A stretch of DNA of 64,000 nucleotides from Fistulifera solaris (GCA_030295235.1 AP026136.1:992001-1056000); one strand, 5' to 3'. Positions 1-10,461 are shown, numbered from the stretch's first letter. Notes: generated by a model not told the origin, from the letters alone. Numbers and translations are program-made.

Positions 1-6
1 ATTATT

Positions 7-43
7 TGGTCCACCTAAGGTTTATACGTCCTTAGGTCCACCA
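7..43. repeat. Imperfect inverted repeat (hairpin) at window start
   Basis: Two 14-bp arms at 7-20 and 30-43 are inverted copies with two mismatches, around a 9-base loop. The sequence GGTCCACC also occurs directly repeated inside the two arms. No gene is visible in 1-339, so this is intergenic or part of an old repeat whose other end lies outside the window. Confidence 0.6.
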
Positions 44-46
44 GCA

Positions 47-70
47 TGGTACCGTACCGGTACGGTACCA
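47..70. repeat. 24-bp perfect palindrome of GTAC units
   Basis: Bases 47-58 are the exact reverse complement of 59-70 and are built from GGTACC/GTAC units. Shorter relatives of this GTAC-rich palindrome occur in other spacers of the window (16828-16838, 24727-24736, 32080-32105). Function unknown. Confidence 0.85.
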
Positions 71-339
71 GTACACGTATTATGCCTATTATCCTTCAAA
101 TTTTGTAAACTTGTCTCCGACTCAACTAAAATCTCTCCCGGATATATAGACAAAAGAATACGAAGTATTCATTTCCGTGCAATCGAATACAATGGGAAGT
201 CGTTTCACCATGAATGTCAATAGCTCGCTTCATTTGATCAAGGTCACACCAGTGTGTTGATCTCGTCCGAAATTTCAAGATTCAAACTCATTATTTGCTC
301 TTCTTAGAATTTTTAATGGAACCTTTGTAGTTGGCTCCT

Positions 340-348
340 GTTTTACGA
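340..348. repeat. Left 9-bp target site duplication of the MULE
   Basis: GTTTTACGA at 340-348 lies directly outside the left inverted repeat and recurs in the same orientation at 6207-6215 directly outside the right one. A 9-bp duplication is the usual Mutator-superfamily size and fixes the element ends at 349 and 6206. Confidence 0.9.
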
Positions 349-478
349 GGGAGACTTCCGTTAGGTCTCCAACCAGGGTGAACCTCTTCCGATAGCTCTC
401 CCGTTAGGAGAGACGTTAACTGACTACATTCAACTTTACAGTAGAGTACGCGCCATTGGATGTGGTACTAATTACTTA
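349..478 (+). repeat. Left terminal inverted repeat of the MULE (130 bp)
   Basis: Begins GGGAGACTTCCG and runs to 478. By eye it is the exact reverse complement of 6077-6206 along its whole length. It contains a small internal palindrome-like stretch (CTCTCCCGTTAGGAGAG). Confidence 0.93.
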
Positions 479-543
479 AAGGCCTTCCATCCATCATTAG
501 TTCTACTTAGGTCACGCACAATAACCGCACAATCGTTCGCGTT

Positions 544-2574
544 GTGCGTTTGTTCCGTTCCGACTGCCGACAAGATGATCAGAACGCTGCATTCCTTATT
601 GTCATAGTTGCCCTTCCGTTCCTACTGTTGCTCTTTTACAACATTAACATGTCGATCATTGAAACGAAGGAGCGACGATCATTCGTCACGATTATGCAAA
701 AATATGGGGCACTTCCTCCAACCGGTCCGTATGATTTTGAAAAGTTTCTCTATGACAAACCGATCCCTGAGGATGATCACGAGGAGCTTCTCCGCAGCAT
801 CGCTTTTGTGTAATGCGATCGAAAGCTCTTACGAGATGTCAGCAAGCACGGAGAAAGCCCTTGCTACGTGTGCACTTGCTGCAAAACGTTCTCACTTAAG
901 TTCAAGGAAGAAAACGGCGAACTTCGATTGCTACACGACCATCCTAGTACTAACTTCAGGCACAGTTTGTTTTGCACTCCAACAAACGACCTCCCAAAGG
1001 ACTGCCGCAGAAAATCAATGATAGTGCAGAACATTCCTGCTGTTCAAGACTTCTTCAAAACATGCTTCCAGGCACCAAACTTCGACAGTCATGCTACTCG
1101 CAAGAATCTCAACGCCGTCCTCAGGAAAGAGGGTTTCGACATCGAAGTTGGCCCGACAATGCATTCAAATCTCAAGAAACACTTCCGTGAGGTCTACCCG
1201 AAAGGATTTGTTGATGTACAATGAGCTGTTGGCCCAGTATCTTCGGAAATATGTCGAGCTAAATCCAAATGCCTCCGTCAATTTAGAAACTGACCAGAAC
1301 TCATGCTTTTTTCGGTCAACTGTGTTCATTGAGAATGCCGCGCACTTCTTTAGAAATGCCTGCATTCCTGCAATCTTTTAGACGGAACACACATCCGTAT
1401 ACCCCGAACACGATGGAATTGGAGTCCCGATCATAGGGGTCGATGGAAATGGAAGTAACATTCCACTTGGTTTTGGGTTGATTCCCTCGGAAAACAAGCA
1501 AGGGATGATATATATCCTTCTCATGATGTATCAAGCTGGGTTCAATTTCGAAGAGTTTCCAGTATTCACTGACCGAGGACACATTCTCGCCGCTGTCCGA
1601 GCGTTGGCAGAACATTATGGACTGGTTGTTTCCGTGAAGTATTGCTTGATTCATATTCTTCAAACATTTACCATCTATTCAATATCAATCAACGATCGCT
1701 GAGAGGGCAGAGCGGTCGCTTGGTTTATGCCAGCGAGATGCAAAGCTCCAGATGTTAACGCCTTCTTGGATGCTGCGAAGAAGCTTGTCAAAGCGCTTCC
1801 ACAAATTGAAGAAAACGAAACTCTTAGTACCGGTGCGCGAATTGTTATCTATGTTCTTGGGACAATTCATCCTACTCATTGGACTGTGTTTGGAAATACA
1901 CCGAGTCAACATGAATCTATGTGGGAGCCCCTATATTTTACCTATCTAGCTGAAGTGAATGGCTTCACAGAGATAAGTGGAGACGTCGACGAATGGAGGT
2001 GGTTGCTCAACGATCACGTGCCAGTTGGAAACAAGTTCCCTTTATATGGTTTCTGTTCAACAAATCATGTCGAATCGGCCCAGCAGTGGCTTCTACATCA
2101 TGAAGTGAGGACTAATACCCTCCACTAGCCATTTCTAACTTTTTGATGGCGGCTGCCGAATCTCTTCGACAATTTCGAGATGAAATAACAACCAAATCTG
2201 CTAGGTTCCTCACCATATACTTTCGAAGCTTGCAAGATACAGGCAATGAAGATCTAGATTTTGTAATAGAGGATGCTGAAGGATGCCCCGATGGCAGTTT
2301 GAAATTCAAATTGTACGCTGAAAAGCACAAGAAGACGGAGTATGTTACTTATGAACCCACGAGCACTCCGTCCCTGTACTGCTCCTGCAGTAGAACAGCG
2401 ATGCGGGAAATCTACTGCGGCCACATCAACCTTGTTTCACGTGACAAGATCCTCAACTTGGCCCTCAATCCCACCCTCTGTGTTTTCGCAATTCTGAAGA
2501 GTTTGGAAAAGTTCCGACAAGTGGTGATCGTCAGCTTCCTTACAGAGTTTCTTAACAACTATCCGCTGACTTGA
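544..2574 (+). CDS. MULE transposase (frame interrupted)
   Basis: Pieces of one transposase are read in turn across shifting frames. Near 1381 the first catalytic Asp lies in LDGTHIR, followed by GVPIIGVDGNGSN and LGFGLIPSENKQG, the usual strand of the MULE DDE core. FTDRGHILAAVRAL near 1568 holds the second Asp, and YCLIHIL follows. An N-terminal Cys-rich segment (CYVCTCCKTF, near 865-885) could be a DNA-binding zinc motif. Downstream, STNHVESAQQWLL (2058-2094) matches the conserved MULE TSNxVESxNxWLL region, and LYCSCSRTAMREIYCGHI (2374-2427) is a SWIM zinc finger (CxC...CxH). The start is uncertain: 544 is only the first long open stretch and has an alternative start codon. Several single-base frame changes are present, probably at homopolymers. 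Confidence 0.85.
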
Positions 2575-2740
2575 CGTCCCGGGATTTGGGGATATCAAGC
2601 TTGCTTATCAATCAGAAAACATTTATCCATCACCAACTTACACTGACAAGCTTAACTCGGGGAACAGAATAATCAGTAATGGTGAACCGGGACCACGTAA
2701 GTCAAAGAAAAAGAAGCAATCGGCGCTGGAATCAGCACGA

Positions 2741-3395
2741 ATGACAAAGGAGTATGAGCCAAGTTCAAAGAACAAGCTCAGTCGAAATAACGATGCAATA
2801 GCAGAAGCGATTGCCGCCGATGGTCTGTTTGATTTTGGGACCAAACCAAAGGCGGAACACATGCAACAGCTAGAATCAACTCTTGGACGCAAACGTAGAG
2901 ACGGCAAGCCCTTACCTCGGCACTGCTTTCACTGCAGATCACCGAATCACACAATTCGACAGTGTCTGGACTACCTCAAAGATGATCGAAGGTACATGGA
3001 TCCTGCATTACTTGAAACTGGCGCAATTCTGGTCAACCATTTCCCAACATGCGTCATTGACATGGATGCAGGAATTACTTCTGAAGATTTGGACAACGAT
3101 GATACCTCCGGGAGGACATGGCCTTCACAATATTGACAAGATTGGCTTAGTAGAAGACTCTGATGCAGCCAATGCCATTGTCCAGTCACGGATTTTAAAG
3201 CTTACTGGAGAAGACGCTGCAGAAATTCACGCTGAAGACGACAACGAAAATAACTATCTTCTGGATATGGACCTTGCTCCGTCAGGTAGTAACCGAGATA
3301 TTGTAGTAATTATTCGTGACAAGGATTACACGGAAAGAAGAAGTCACGAACAAGAATTGACCATGGTTGATGATGTCGAGGGTAGGCATCCATGA
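2741..3395 (+). CDS. MULE accessory ORF with CCHC zinc knuckle
   Basis: An open stretch from the ATG at 2741 encodes a charged segment and then HCFHCRSPNHTIRQC, a canonical C-x2-C-x4-H-x4-C zinc knuckle of the retroviral/CNBP type, which usually binds single-stranded nucleic acid. It ends at 3136 in this frame, but an overlapping frame continues to 3395 with acidic sequence (EDAAEIHAEDDNEN), so one protein with a frame change is likely. It lies between the transposase and the repeat-rich region on the same strand. It could be the C-terminal part of the transposase or the start of the Ulp1 protein. Family beyond the knuckle not recognised. Confidence 0.6.
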
Positions 3396-3490
3396 CGATT
3401 CCCGTCTGAACAGTGCACACTCGGGTCATCTGTCGACAATTCTAGAGGATGAAGATGTGGAACCAAGCACCGCACATAATGCTTTTGCCT

Positions 3491-4568
3491 CAAGTCCCGC
3501 GAACAACAGAATATTCAGTAAATGAAATGCCAACAACTAGAACAAAGAGGAGATCCAAACAAGTAACGAATTTAAAAGCATGAAGGCAAGTCCATCTACC
3601 GCAAAGTCATCGATATTGAAGACAGCGACCGCATCCAGACCGAATTTGAAACCACCGCCGACCACAACAGCTTGTGCTTCCAGTCCAGCAACAACAGATT
3701 TTTCATTAGTCAAAATGGCAACGAGAAGAGGAAACGGCCGAAACAGCCACCAAATCAAAAAGCTGAAGGAACAAGTCCCGCCACAACTGATTCGTCAATC
3801 TTTGAGAGGCCGACCATGAAGAGTCAAAATCTGAAGCCACCACCTGATATCAGAGCTCATGCCTTGACTATCGAACAGTCTTCAATGAATGAGAATACAA
3901 CACAAAAAAGGAAAAGATCGAAACTGACAGCAAATTCCAGAGCCAAAGGCCCGACTCATGCCCGTGAAAAAGAAGTTGAAACCGCCACCGATTGCAGAAG
4001 CAAAAGCAGGAAGTCCCGCCACAGCAGTTTCTTCCATAGTTGAGATGCCAACTATGAAGAGGGGTAATCTGAGAGCACTGCCAAGATCTCATTCAAACAG
4101 TCCAACAACCTAAGTATCACGATTCCTGAAGATATGATTATAAAGATACCGAAGACAGAACCCACTAATGCAAGTCCCGCCACGCCTGCTAGTGACGATT
4201 CATCACATGTATTTAAAAGGCGATTAGACATCCAAAAGAAGAATGCAAGTCCCGCCAAATCCGGTAATCTCAGTGACGATTCGTCGCATTTCCTGAAAAT
4301 GCCGCTAGATCTGCGAAGAAAGAACTTGGCACAAAATGAAGCGCTCTCAAGTTCATTTTCAGTGGGTATTCCGAAAACCAGAAGAACTCGTAGAGCTATA
4401 ACAAGTCCCGCTACTGCCACTAGTGGGACCTCATCACAATTCTTGAGAACACCCTTCGACCTGAGACGTAAGATTGTAGATCCCAGAAATGAAAATCAAT
4501 TTTCATTACGTCGACAACAAGTAAGGCAAATTGGAGTAGCCCCTTTGCAACCCCCCAGTCATTACTGA
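3491..4568 (+). CDS. Repeat-rich disordered coding region of the MULE
   Basis: Open frames (3580-3819, 3672-4043, 4134-4568) encode Lys/Arg/Ser/Pro-rich, presumably disordered protein. A degenerate unit around AAGTCCCGCCA, read as (N/T)SPAT or ASPAT, recurs at about 3491, 3586, 3680, 3771, 4009, 4171, 4245 and 4401. In 4134-4568 the unit is longer: SPAT..., then DDSSHVF or DDSSHFL, then LDIQKK or LDLRRK. Likely a linker upstream of the Ulp1 domain (4618-5032 is also low-complexity and basic). No function is recognisable; nuclear localisation is a guess from the basic runs. Confidence 0.55.
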
Positions 4569-5029
4569 TGAACCATCAAAGATCGTATCCTATTTTTACG
4601 ACACAGCTTATCCATTTGTGGGAACCATTGAGCAATTAAATTGTTTGGTTCAAGAACACGAGTTTGATATTCCAGAATCATTTACGGAAACGGAAACAAA
4701 TGATTTAACGATGAAAAGAAGGGCTTCAACCCGAAAACGCAAGGGCGCAAACCAGCGAGGACTTGTGAGTGAGAACAATATTGCAATCCACGCAGCGGAA
4801 TACTCTTGCAGAGACAGCAAAAGGAAAGAAGTGGAATAGAATCATTTATCACTGTAGGGACAAGAAAGAATGGAAACGATCTGATTTACAACAAAGAAGA
4901 TGCCAGGGGATCTCTTCGGTCACTCCTTTTTGCAATCCAGTGCAAAGGGCGTTGATAAAGGTCGAGTCGCCACGACCTGAAGAGGGAAAGAAGCATCATA
5001 TCAAGGTGCTAGTGGTGCCACGGCATCCA

Positions 5030-5713
5030 TAACCAGTGAATGCCTTGAAATTATGAACTCGCAATGTTATTTCAATGACGCGATTGTGAACAGTTTCCTT
5101 GAAAGCATAACAAGCAAGACCGTGAACGGATGAGGGAGTTATTGCACACCCGTCGTATGTCATGAGTAATCTGTGGGATTCCGCCAACCAAAATATTAAG
5201 AGAGAGGGTAGACTGCAGCTTAGTTCAGCGTTTGTGGCATTGAATTCTATGACAAAATCGAACAATTTGGGCATTCATTTATTCCCTATGTGCAAGGAGA
5301 GGCACTGGTGGTTGATGGTGGTTGATGCCGATAATCGAAGTTATTTATTCGCTCGACTCCCTCGAAGATCCGGACGATCACTACTCTAATGCTGTCTGGC
5401 TTTCAGGTTTATTTAAATTCGCGTGCGGTGAGGCAGCAATTAGAATGCTGCCAACAAGCGAGCAGCAGGAATCAACATTACCCGATTTCGGCCTCCGTGG
5501 GAATACCAAGAAATGCGTCTTCCCAATAAACTATTGCAACATGATGGCCATAGTTGCGGACCATATGTATGTTTTTATGCGGCGACAATTCTGAAACATG
5601 GTCGACGTGCCCTCAATGAGAGGACATGGTTCCTTGACTCTATTTCGGAGATTGGAGTCGGAGATGATCTCCGACCTTTTGTATTTGATGTTATGTTTCA
5701 ATTGGCTGAATGA
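5030..5713 (+). CDS. Ulp1/SENP-type C48 cysteine protease domain of the MULE
   Basis: The domain starts with ECLEIMNSQCYFNDAIVNSF, matching the Ulp1 LNDxxINxxL entry helix, about 5035-5100. Then come HLFPMCKERHWWLMVVD (catalytic His in RHWWL, near 5305), a short IYSLDS (catalytic Asp, near 5350) and LLQHDGHSCGPYVCFYA (oxyanion Gln and catalytic Cys, 5523-5575). The complete His-Asp-Gln-Cys set is visible although the frame changes at least twice. Ulp1 family enzymes cleave SUMO or related ubiquitin-like modifiers. Carriage by a MULE suggests de-SUMOylation of transposase or host silencing factors, but that is inference. It ends at the TGA just before the subterminal repeats. Confidence 0.82.
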
Positions 5714-5819
5714 CACGTATAGAGTAATGTGTGATATTAATCAACCAAGTCTAGTTTGAAACTGAAATTGTGTAGATTGGGTTTTGATTATTTACACGAA
5801 GTAGTTTTCGACCAAAGCC

Positions 5820-5985
5820 TTGATCGGTGGAAGGTCACGTAGGCTGGGTTTTTCTTTATTGGAAGGTCGCTCGCTGCATCAGGGTCACGTAGGCTGGTTT
5901 TTCTTTATTGACAATTGAGAGCGGTCGCGCTCGCTGACTTTTCTTTATCAAGAGCGGTCGCGCTCGCTGACTATTGTTTATTGAG
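5820..5985 (+). repeat. Subterminal direct repeats of the MULE
   Basis: Two sub-repeats alternate. GGTCACGTAGGCTGG followed by TTTTTCTTTATTG occurs twice (about 5834 and 5883), and GAGCGGTCGCGCTCGCTGACT followed by T-rich TTTAT occurs twice (about 5919 and 5950). Such arrays near transposon ends often bind transposase. GGTCGCGCTCGC contains a short palindromic core. Confidence 0.7.
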
Positions 5986-6076
5986 GATTTGGTTATCTTA
6001 GAGGGGTGATTCATGAATCATCCGGGACTGTCATTCATAAGGCTTTGTTACTTTATCGAGCAACCTAAGTAGATTC

Positions 6077-6206
6077 TAAGTAATTAGTACCACATCCAAT
6101 GGCGCGTACTCTACTGTAAAGTTGAATGTAGTCAGTTAACGTCTCTCCTAACGGGAGAGCTATCGGAAGAGGTTCACCCTGGTTGGAGACCTAACGGAAG
6201 TCTCCC
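6077..6206 (-). repeat. Right terminal inverted repeat of the MULE (130 bp)
   Basis: Exact reverse complement of 349-478. It ends CGGAAGTCTCCC at 6206, next to the second target duplication. Confidence 0.93.
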
Positions 6207-6215
6207 GTTTTACGA
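6207..6215. repeat. Right 9-bp target site duplication of the MULE
   Basis: GTTTTACGA, identical and in the same orientation as 340-348. The stretch 6216-6550 beyond it holds no gene I can support. Confidence 0.9.
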
Positions 6216-6550
6216 CTCCAACAAATTTGTAGTCCTAGCTACCAACAAAAGCTTCAAATTCAACTAGGAATTATTTTCGGTACATTGACATTGACGCTTT
6301 ATTATGCTTCACATGTGCCTATGAGTACGAATAGAGTCAGCGAGAGAAAGGGAAAGGACATGTCATTCGAAATTTGAACCAATCGGCAGTCAGAACTATT
6401 GTATCGTCAAAGATTTTGCGGATAAGCAGCGATACTCCATGTACAGTAACGTTGTTCCGTGTCTTATTCTATGTGCAGCACCCTTGAGCAGAGCTTTCGG
6501 AGAAGCACCAGGTGGATGTAACATTCGTCCACGATCGCTCCATCACCTTT

Positions 6551-7674
6551 TTACATGCCCTGTTTCAACAATCCAAGCTCTTTTGATCCCCACTTTTTCA
6601 CGAACCAAATATTGTTTCTTGTAGGCATCGCATCTAGCCGCTTTATGGTGTCAAAGCCCGAAGTAATAACACCAAAGCAGGGTTCGTCGTCATGAATGTC
6701 TCGATTATCCGCCGTGTTTATATAAAATGCCGGGCTACCATCAACCGCAAAGCCGACGGTATTTTTCTTATGAGGATATAAATGACTGTACTCGCGAAAC
6801 ACCACTCCATCGAGACCCGCTTTCGTAAACGCTTCTGCCTTGGCAATGGCCGAGCTGCCATCGTAGGGTATGGGGGCCGCTTTGATGGCATGTTGGGCGT
6901 TGAGAATGAATGAACACCCGTTCAAAAGACCCGACGATACCATATCCAAGAACGTCAAGACAGTGTGCGGGAGTAATTCGGCTGGCACGAGTTCAATGAT
7001 AAAGTGGGTCGGTCCGTCGGCTGCGTCCGGAAATAGCAGTTCCATTCCGACTTTGATGGGATCGTGCCCATATTTTTTCCGCACTTCGATGAGACTAGTG
7101 GATTTTATTTTTGAATGAGCTGTGAAACTTGAGCCTTCTCTCTAGTCACTTTAGTTTCCAGTACTTTCATGTCATGCATGGCACGAAAGCTTTTGACGCT
7201 GTTGGCGACCCCATTGGAGGGTTCTTCGGGTTGAATGAGTTTCATCAAGGCATCCGCCTCCCGCTGCATCGCATAGAGTTCTTTCGCGGTGTCTCGTACC
7301 TTCCCACCGACACGTAACTGCATCTGTTCCATGATATGAACTTGCACGGCCGTATTTATTACAGCTTCTCGCGAAATGTAAATCGAAGCCATGCCCAAAA
7401 TAACAAAACTCATGAGAATCAGCGGCAACTTGCGTCTCTCACCGGATACCGGAAATATAATGCCTTGTCTCGGAGAAGAGGGAGATGGAACGGAAGAAAG
7501 AGATTCGTCATCAAGGAAGGGATCCGCAGGAATGTGTCTTCTGTGCGAAAGAATAGTATGCCGTTTGTCCGGCGAAATACTTCTTGATAGGTGTGCATTT
7601 TCACTTAGGTTATTGTTGTTTGTATGATCTGTTGTTCTCTGTCCATGAAAACTACCGCTGGATGACCAATGCAT
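6551..7674 (-). CDS. Membrane-anchored cyclophilin-like protein
   Basis: The N-terminal half (7674-7105) is a type II membrane protein: a Ser-rich cytosolic tail, a hydrophobic anchor LPLILMSFVILGMASIYI, then a coiled-coil stem. The C-terminal half (7084-6551) is a divergent cyclophilin-type domain: HFIIELVPAELLPHTVLTFL, GCSFILNA, VVFREYSHLYPH, and ADNRDIHDDEPCFGVI. The usual catalytic Arg and FMIQGG core of active cyclophilins are not seen, so isomerase activity is doubtful. The two halves are out of frame by one base in an A run at 7103-7112. Adding one A gives the continuous helix QLIQKIKSTSLIEVRKK, so this is most likely one gene with a sequence error. Probably Golgi or ER lumen. A soluble second gene starting at GTG 7084 is the less likely alternative. 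Confidence 0.72.
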
Positions 7675-8055
7675 TATTTTCCATTGTCAGAAATGCATTC
7701 CTTTACTTTTTGAAGTGATTGCAGATGAGGAAGCTTGCAGATGGACTTTTGACAAAAAGACCTCAAACAAAAAACAGTTCGTTGTTATTATTTATTGTGC
7801 GTGTCGCGGTTAGAGTTACTCTTCACCGTGTTGTCGGCACTCACTCACAGTGTGAAAGAGCCATCACGGTGTGACAAGGACAACTCCTCGGGACGACACT
7901 CTTGGATGAAGAATGTAAAAGCAAATGCAATCTGAAATCTGAACTAGGTCTTTATAGTCCAGCTTTTAAACATTATTTATTGATCCGAATAGGCACTTGG
8001 AATATTGGCAAATTACGCGGAGCGTCCTTCATGTACTCTCAATCATCGTTGTTTC
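7675..8055. other. Gene-free spacer
   Basis: Upstream region of the cyclophilin-like gene and 3' side of the first DHHC-family gene. A small inverted repeat (TCACAGTGTGA, near 7848-7858) is the only structure noticed. Confidence 0.5.
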
Positions 8056-9004
8056 TCATATAGCTAGAGTGACGATATACAGGTCCAGAAAAATGCATAT
8101 AAATACCAAGCAAACGAAACATTGAAAGTAAGGCATATTCCTTTTGCCAATGGCAGTTCCAGTCCATGGGCATCTAAGAAAAAAGGTGAGAATCGGAAGC
8201 TAGAAATGCCAACGAAAAACTTTCTCTTCCTGTAAAAACTCACGTGTGATCAAAGCCTTCCACCACGACTGCACAATCCGGATCGTACTGTGCTCGTTTC
8301 GGGCGGTAGGATACCGCTTGATCGGTCCACCTCCATGTACTCTCGTCTTGCGGTGGTGGCTTATGGTATTTGTACAAGATGCCCGGATCTGTGCATGCCG
8401 TCAACGCGAGAGATACCATTAAACTGACCGTACATAGCGCCCACATAAGAATTACAACATATGGAGTGTTTCCTTTTATAATCAGCTTGAAGGTATACCA
8501 TGAAGCGGCGAAAATGAGTGGATAAGTGATCAAAATCAGCATAGGCCAAAAGGGACCCACCACAATTTGAATGACGGGTCGTGTAAAAGTACGGGATATA
8601 ATTTCTCCTGATTCTTCATCTTCGATGACTTCCTCAACCAATTCTTCCGTTGATTTTAACACACTCATATTCCCAACTCGCTGTGCCCCCAAGCGAGAAC
8701 AAATCCAAGCCGAACAGCACAAACACCCCGTGTGATCACGTTCCAGTTCCGAATCACCATACGCTCGACTGGGTTTACATGGTTTGCGACTTTCCTCCCA
8801 CCATGTGCGTTCCGTGAGTCCGACGGCAAATGGGGATTCACGCCATTGTTTTATTCGCATATTGTGTCGTTCCATGTCATACAAGTCATCGACCGACGAC
8901 GACCGCGGCTCACCACCACTTTCGAGCGATAAACTGACGATTTCTCGGTTCTCCGGCCCCACTTGTTGCCTGTCCTTAGCTACTGCTGCACGTCGTTGTG
9001 GCAT
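8056..9004 (-). CDS. DHHC-family protein acyltransferase, copy A (DHTC motif)
   Basis: Predicted S-palmitoyltransferase of the zf-DHHC family. Exon 1 (9004-8244) encodes SPFAVGLTERTWW, a Cys-rich GCLCCSAWICSRLGAQRVGN segment, two membrane helices, TDPGIL and VVVEGFDHT. A 70-bp GT-AG intron (8174-8243) splits the signature. Exon 2 (8173-8056) supplies CPWTGTAIGKRNMPYFQCF and a third hydrophobic helix before the stop. The spliced motif reads Asp-His-Thr-Cys, so the second His of DHHC is Thr; the Cys that carries the acyl group is kept. The DPG motif is present; the usual TTxE motif after the fourth helix is not seen, and the C-terminus is short. Paralogues lie at 12870-13889 and 20108-20921. 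Likely an endomembrane enzyme; activity with DHTC is inferred only. Confidence 0.85.
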
Positions 9005-9101
9005 AGTATATCATCTGTGTTCGTTTGTTTCTGTACAACAATATCCAGTCACTTTTCCAGACACAAGAAACAGAATTAGAAATGCAATAGAAACAGCAGT
9101 C

Positions 9102-9367
9102 TGCTCCAATTCCTTTCGAATATCCGGGTTTTCCTCTGTCGATGAATGTCCCTATTGGCTATGGGGCCTACTTTGTACCTAATTTACGCGTAGAAGACTT
9201 CTTTCGAACGCCATGCGCATCTGTAGTCCTCTGTTCGTTGTTTCATTCATTTCGCAACGATGTATCGAATATTGTAATAACCCAATACGAACGAACAATG
9301 TTAATGAAGGTAATAAATAATGACATTTTTAAAGTCTAATTGACGCAAGGAACAGTCGGCTCGAATT
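9102..9367 (+). repeat. Dispersed repeat, copy 1
   Basis: This stretch resembles 58505-58705. Shared blocks are ATATCCGGGT, TGTCGAT, GGGGCCTAC, ACGTAGAA/GCGTAGAA, TTCGTTGTTT/TTCGTTGTTA, ACGAACAATGTT, and AATTGACRCAAGGAACRGTC followed by GCTCRAATT. The blocks are in circularly permuted order in the second copy, as if the family were once tandem. No coding potential seen. Confidence 0.5.
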
Positions 9368-10461
9368 CCGTCATACTGGTATCGAGACACCTTCTACATC
9401 AATCAATTTCCTATCGACTCCTCTTCTCTTTCGTAAGTTTGTTTGACAAAAACACGCGGCAACCGTTGTTCGAGATCACACACTGGTCCATAAACTGGAA
9501 GGATTCGGAACCATCATTTATTCGCCATCTTTCGATATAGCGTTGATTGAATTATTTTTTCTGCACCGAAAAGTAGCAGCTTTGATCCACAACGGTGGCT
9601 TCACATTCCTCGTCGTCATATATACCGGAATCATCGACGGTGCGGTTTTCAAGTATGTGCTATTTCGAAAGTCGAAACAACGTTGCGCCGCTGTTATTAT
9701 GGAATACGGCGACTGACTGTGGCTTTCTTCATCAGTAACGAAGGGTTACTGTCATGGGACAAGCTGAAAAACGTGGTCCTCAAGTGGAACGGTTTTTACG
9801 ACTGCGAGAAAGAGATTTTCGAAAAGATCCGTTGATCTATTGACATTGTTGCTGAAAGTATTCTACCAATTGTAACTGACAGAAAGCGATCGCCGTCAAC
9901 GCGAAAGAACCAATCGTATTTCAAACAATTAGCCAACCAGGAAAAGAAGCTCTCAAAAAAGAGAATGAAAATGGTCATTTGCAATTCGTGCATCCACCAA
10001 TTGTAAGATCTTGTCGTTTGATTTGAAGTCTACTAAGTCAGGCACCCAGATTTCGAAAAGTCGTTGCATTCTTTCGAGTGGTCGAAATAAGAATTAGTTT
10101 TCCTATACGAAGTTGCTGACAACAGAAAAGCATTCAATCTCCCTTTTGAATCATCGACTGGAACGGCTCTGATATAAAGTTTTAGGTCAATGAGTGCTAG
10201 ACAAGTGGACTTTTCATACCTTAGATGCATAATGACGAAGAGTCTGATACCAGGTAACCGACTTCATTGATGAAAACACCTCCGGTACTGACACTGTAAC
10301 GCCTACAGTACTATTCGACACTCTAGGAGTGTCTTATTCGCAACGGGATACGGGAACACGACGCGACGCGACAAAATTATTCCGCAACACACTTGCACCT
10401 TCATCCTTCTTTTTCACGCAAGTTGATTGTTTCATTTTTCAAATGAATATCAAGTCCAAAT
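9368..10461. other. Gene-poor spacer
   Basis: No supported gene. A short open stretch around 9580-9712 (ALIHNGGFTFLVVIY...) and another at 9733-9834 (LLSWDKLKNVVLKWN...) look protein-like but lack recognisable homology and are broken. They may be gene relics. Confidence 0.4.

Larger units (their letters stand above)
349..6206 (+). mobile_element. Mutator-like DNA transposon (MULE) with Ulp1 protease
   Basis: This 5858-bp element has 130-bp terminal inverted repeats that are identical to each other and a perfect 9-bp target duplication. Coding runs left to right: a MULE transposase (about 544-2574) with a DDE-type core and C-terminal SWIM zinc finger, an ORF with a CCHC zinc knuckle (2741-3395), a repeat-rich low-complexity coding region (3491-4568), and a Ulp1/SENP-type C48 cysteine protease (about 5030-5713). 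Subterminal direct repeats lie at 5820-5985. Identical ends and target duplication mean a very recent insertion. The reading frames shift several times, as in many host genes of this window, so loss of activity cannot be concluded. Ulp1-bearing MULEs (for example the plant KI/Kaonashi type) are known; I know of no description for this lineage. Confidence 0.92.

Noticed and set aside
323-331. TTTGTAGT at 324-331 and 6226-6233 as the MULE target duplication
   Set aside because: GTTTTACGA lies directly next to both inverted repeats, is perfect and has the expected 9-bp size. The outer pair does not abut the repeats.
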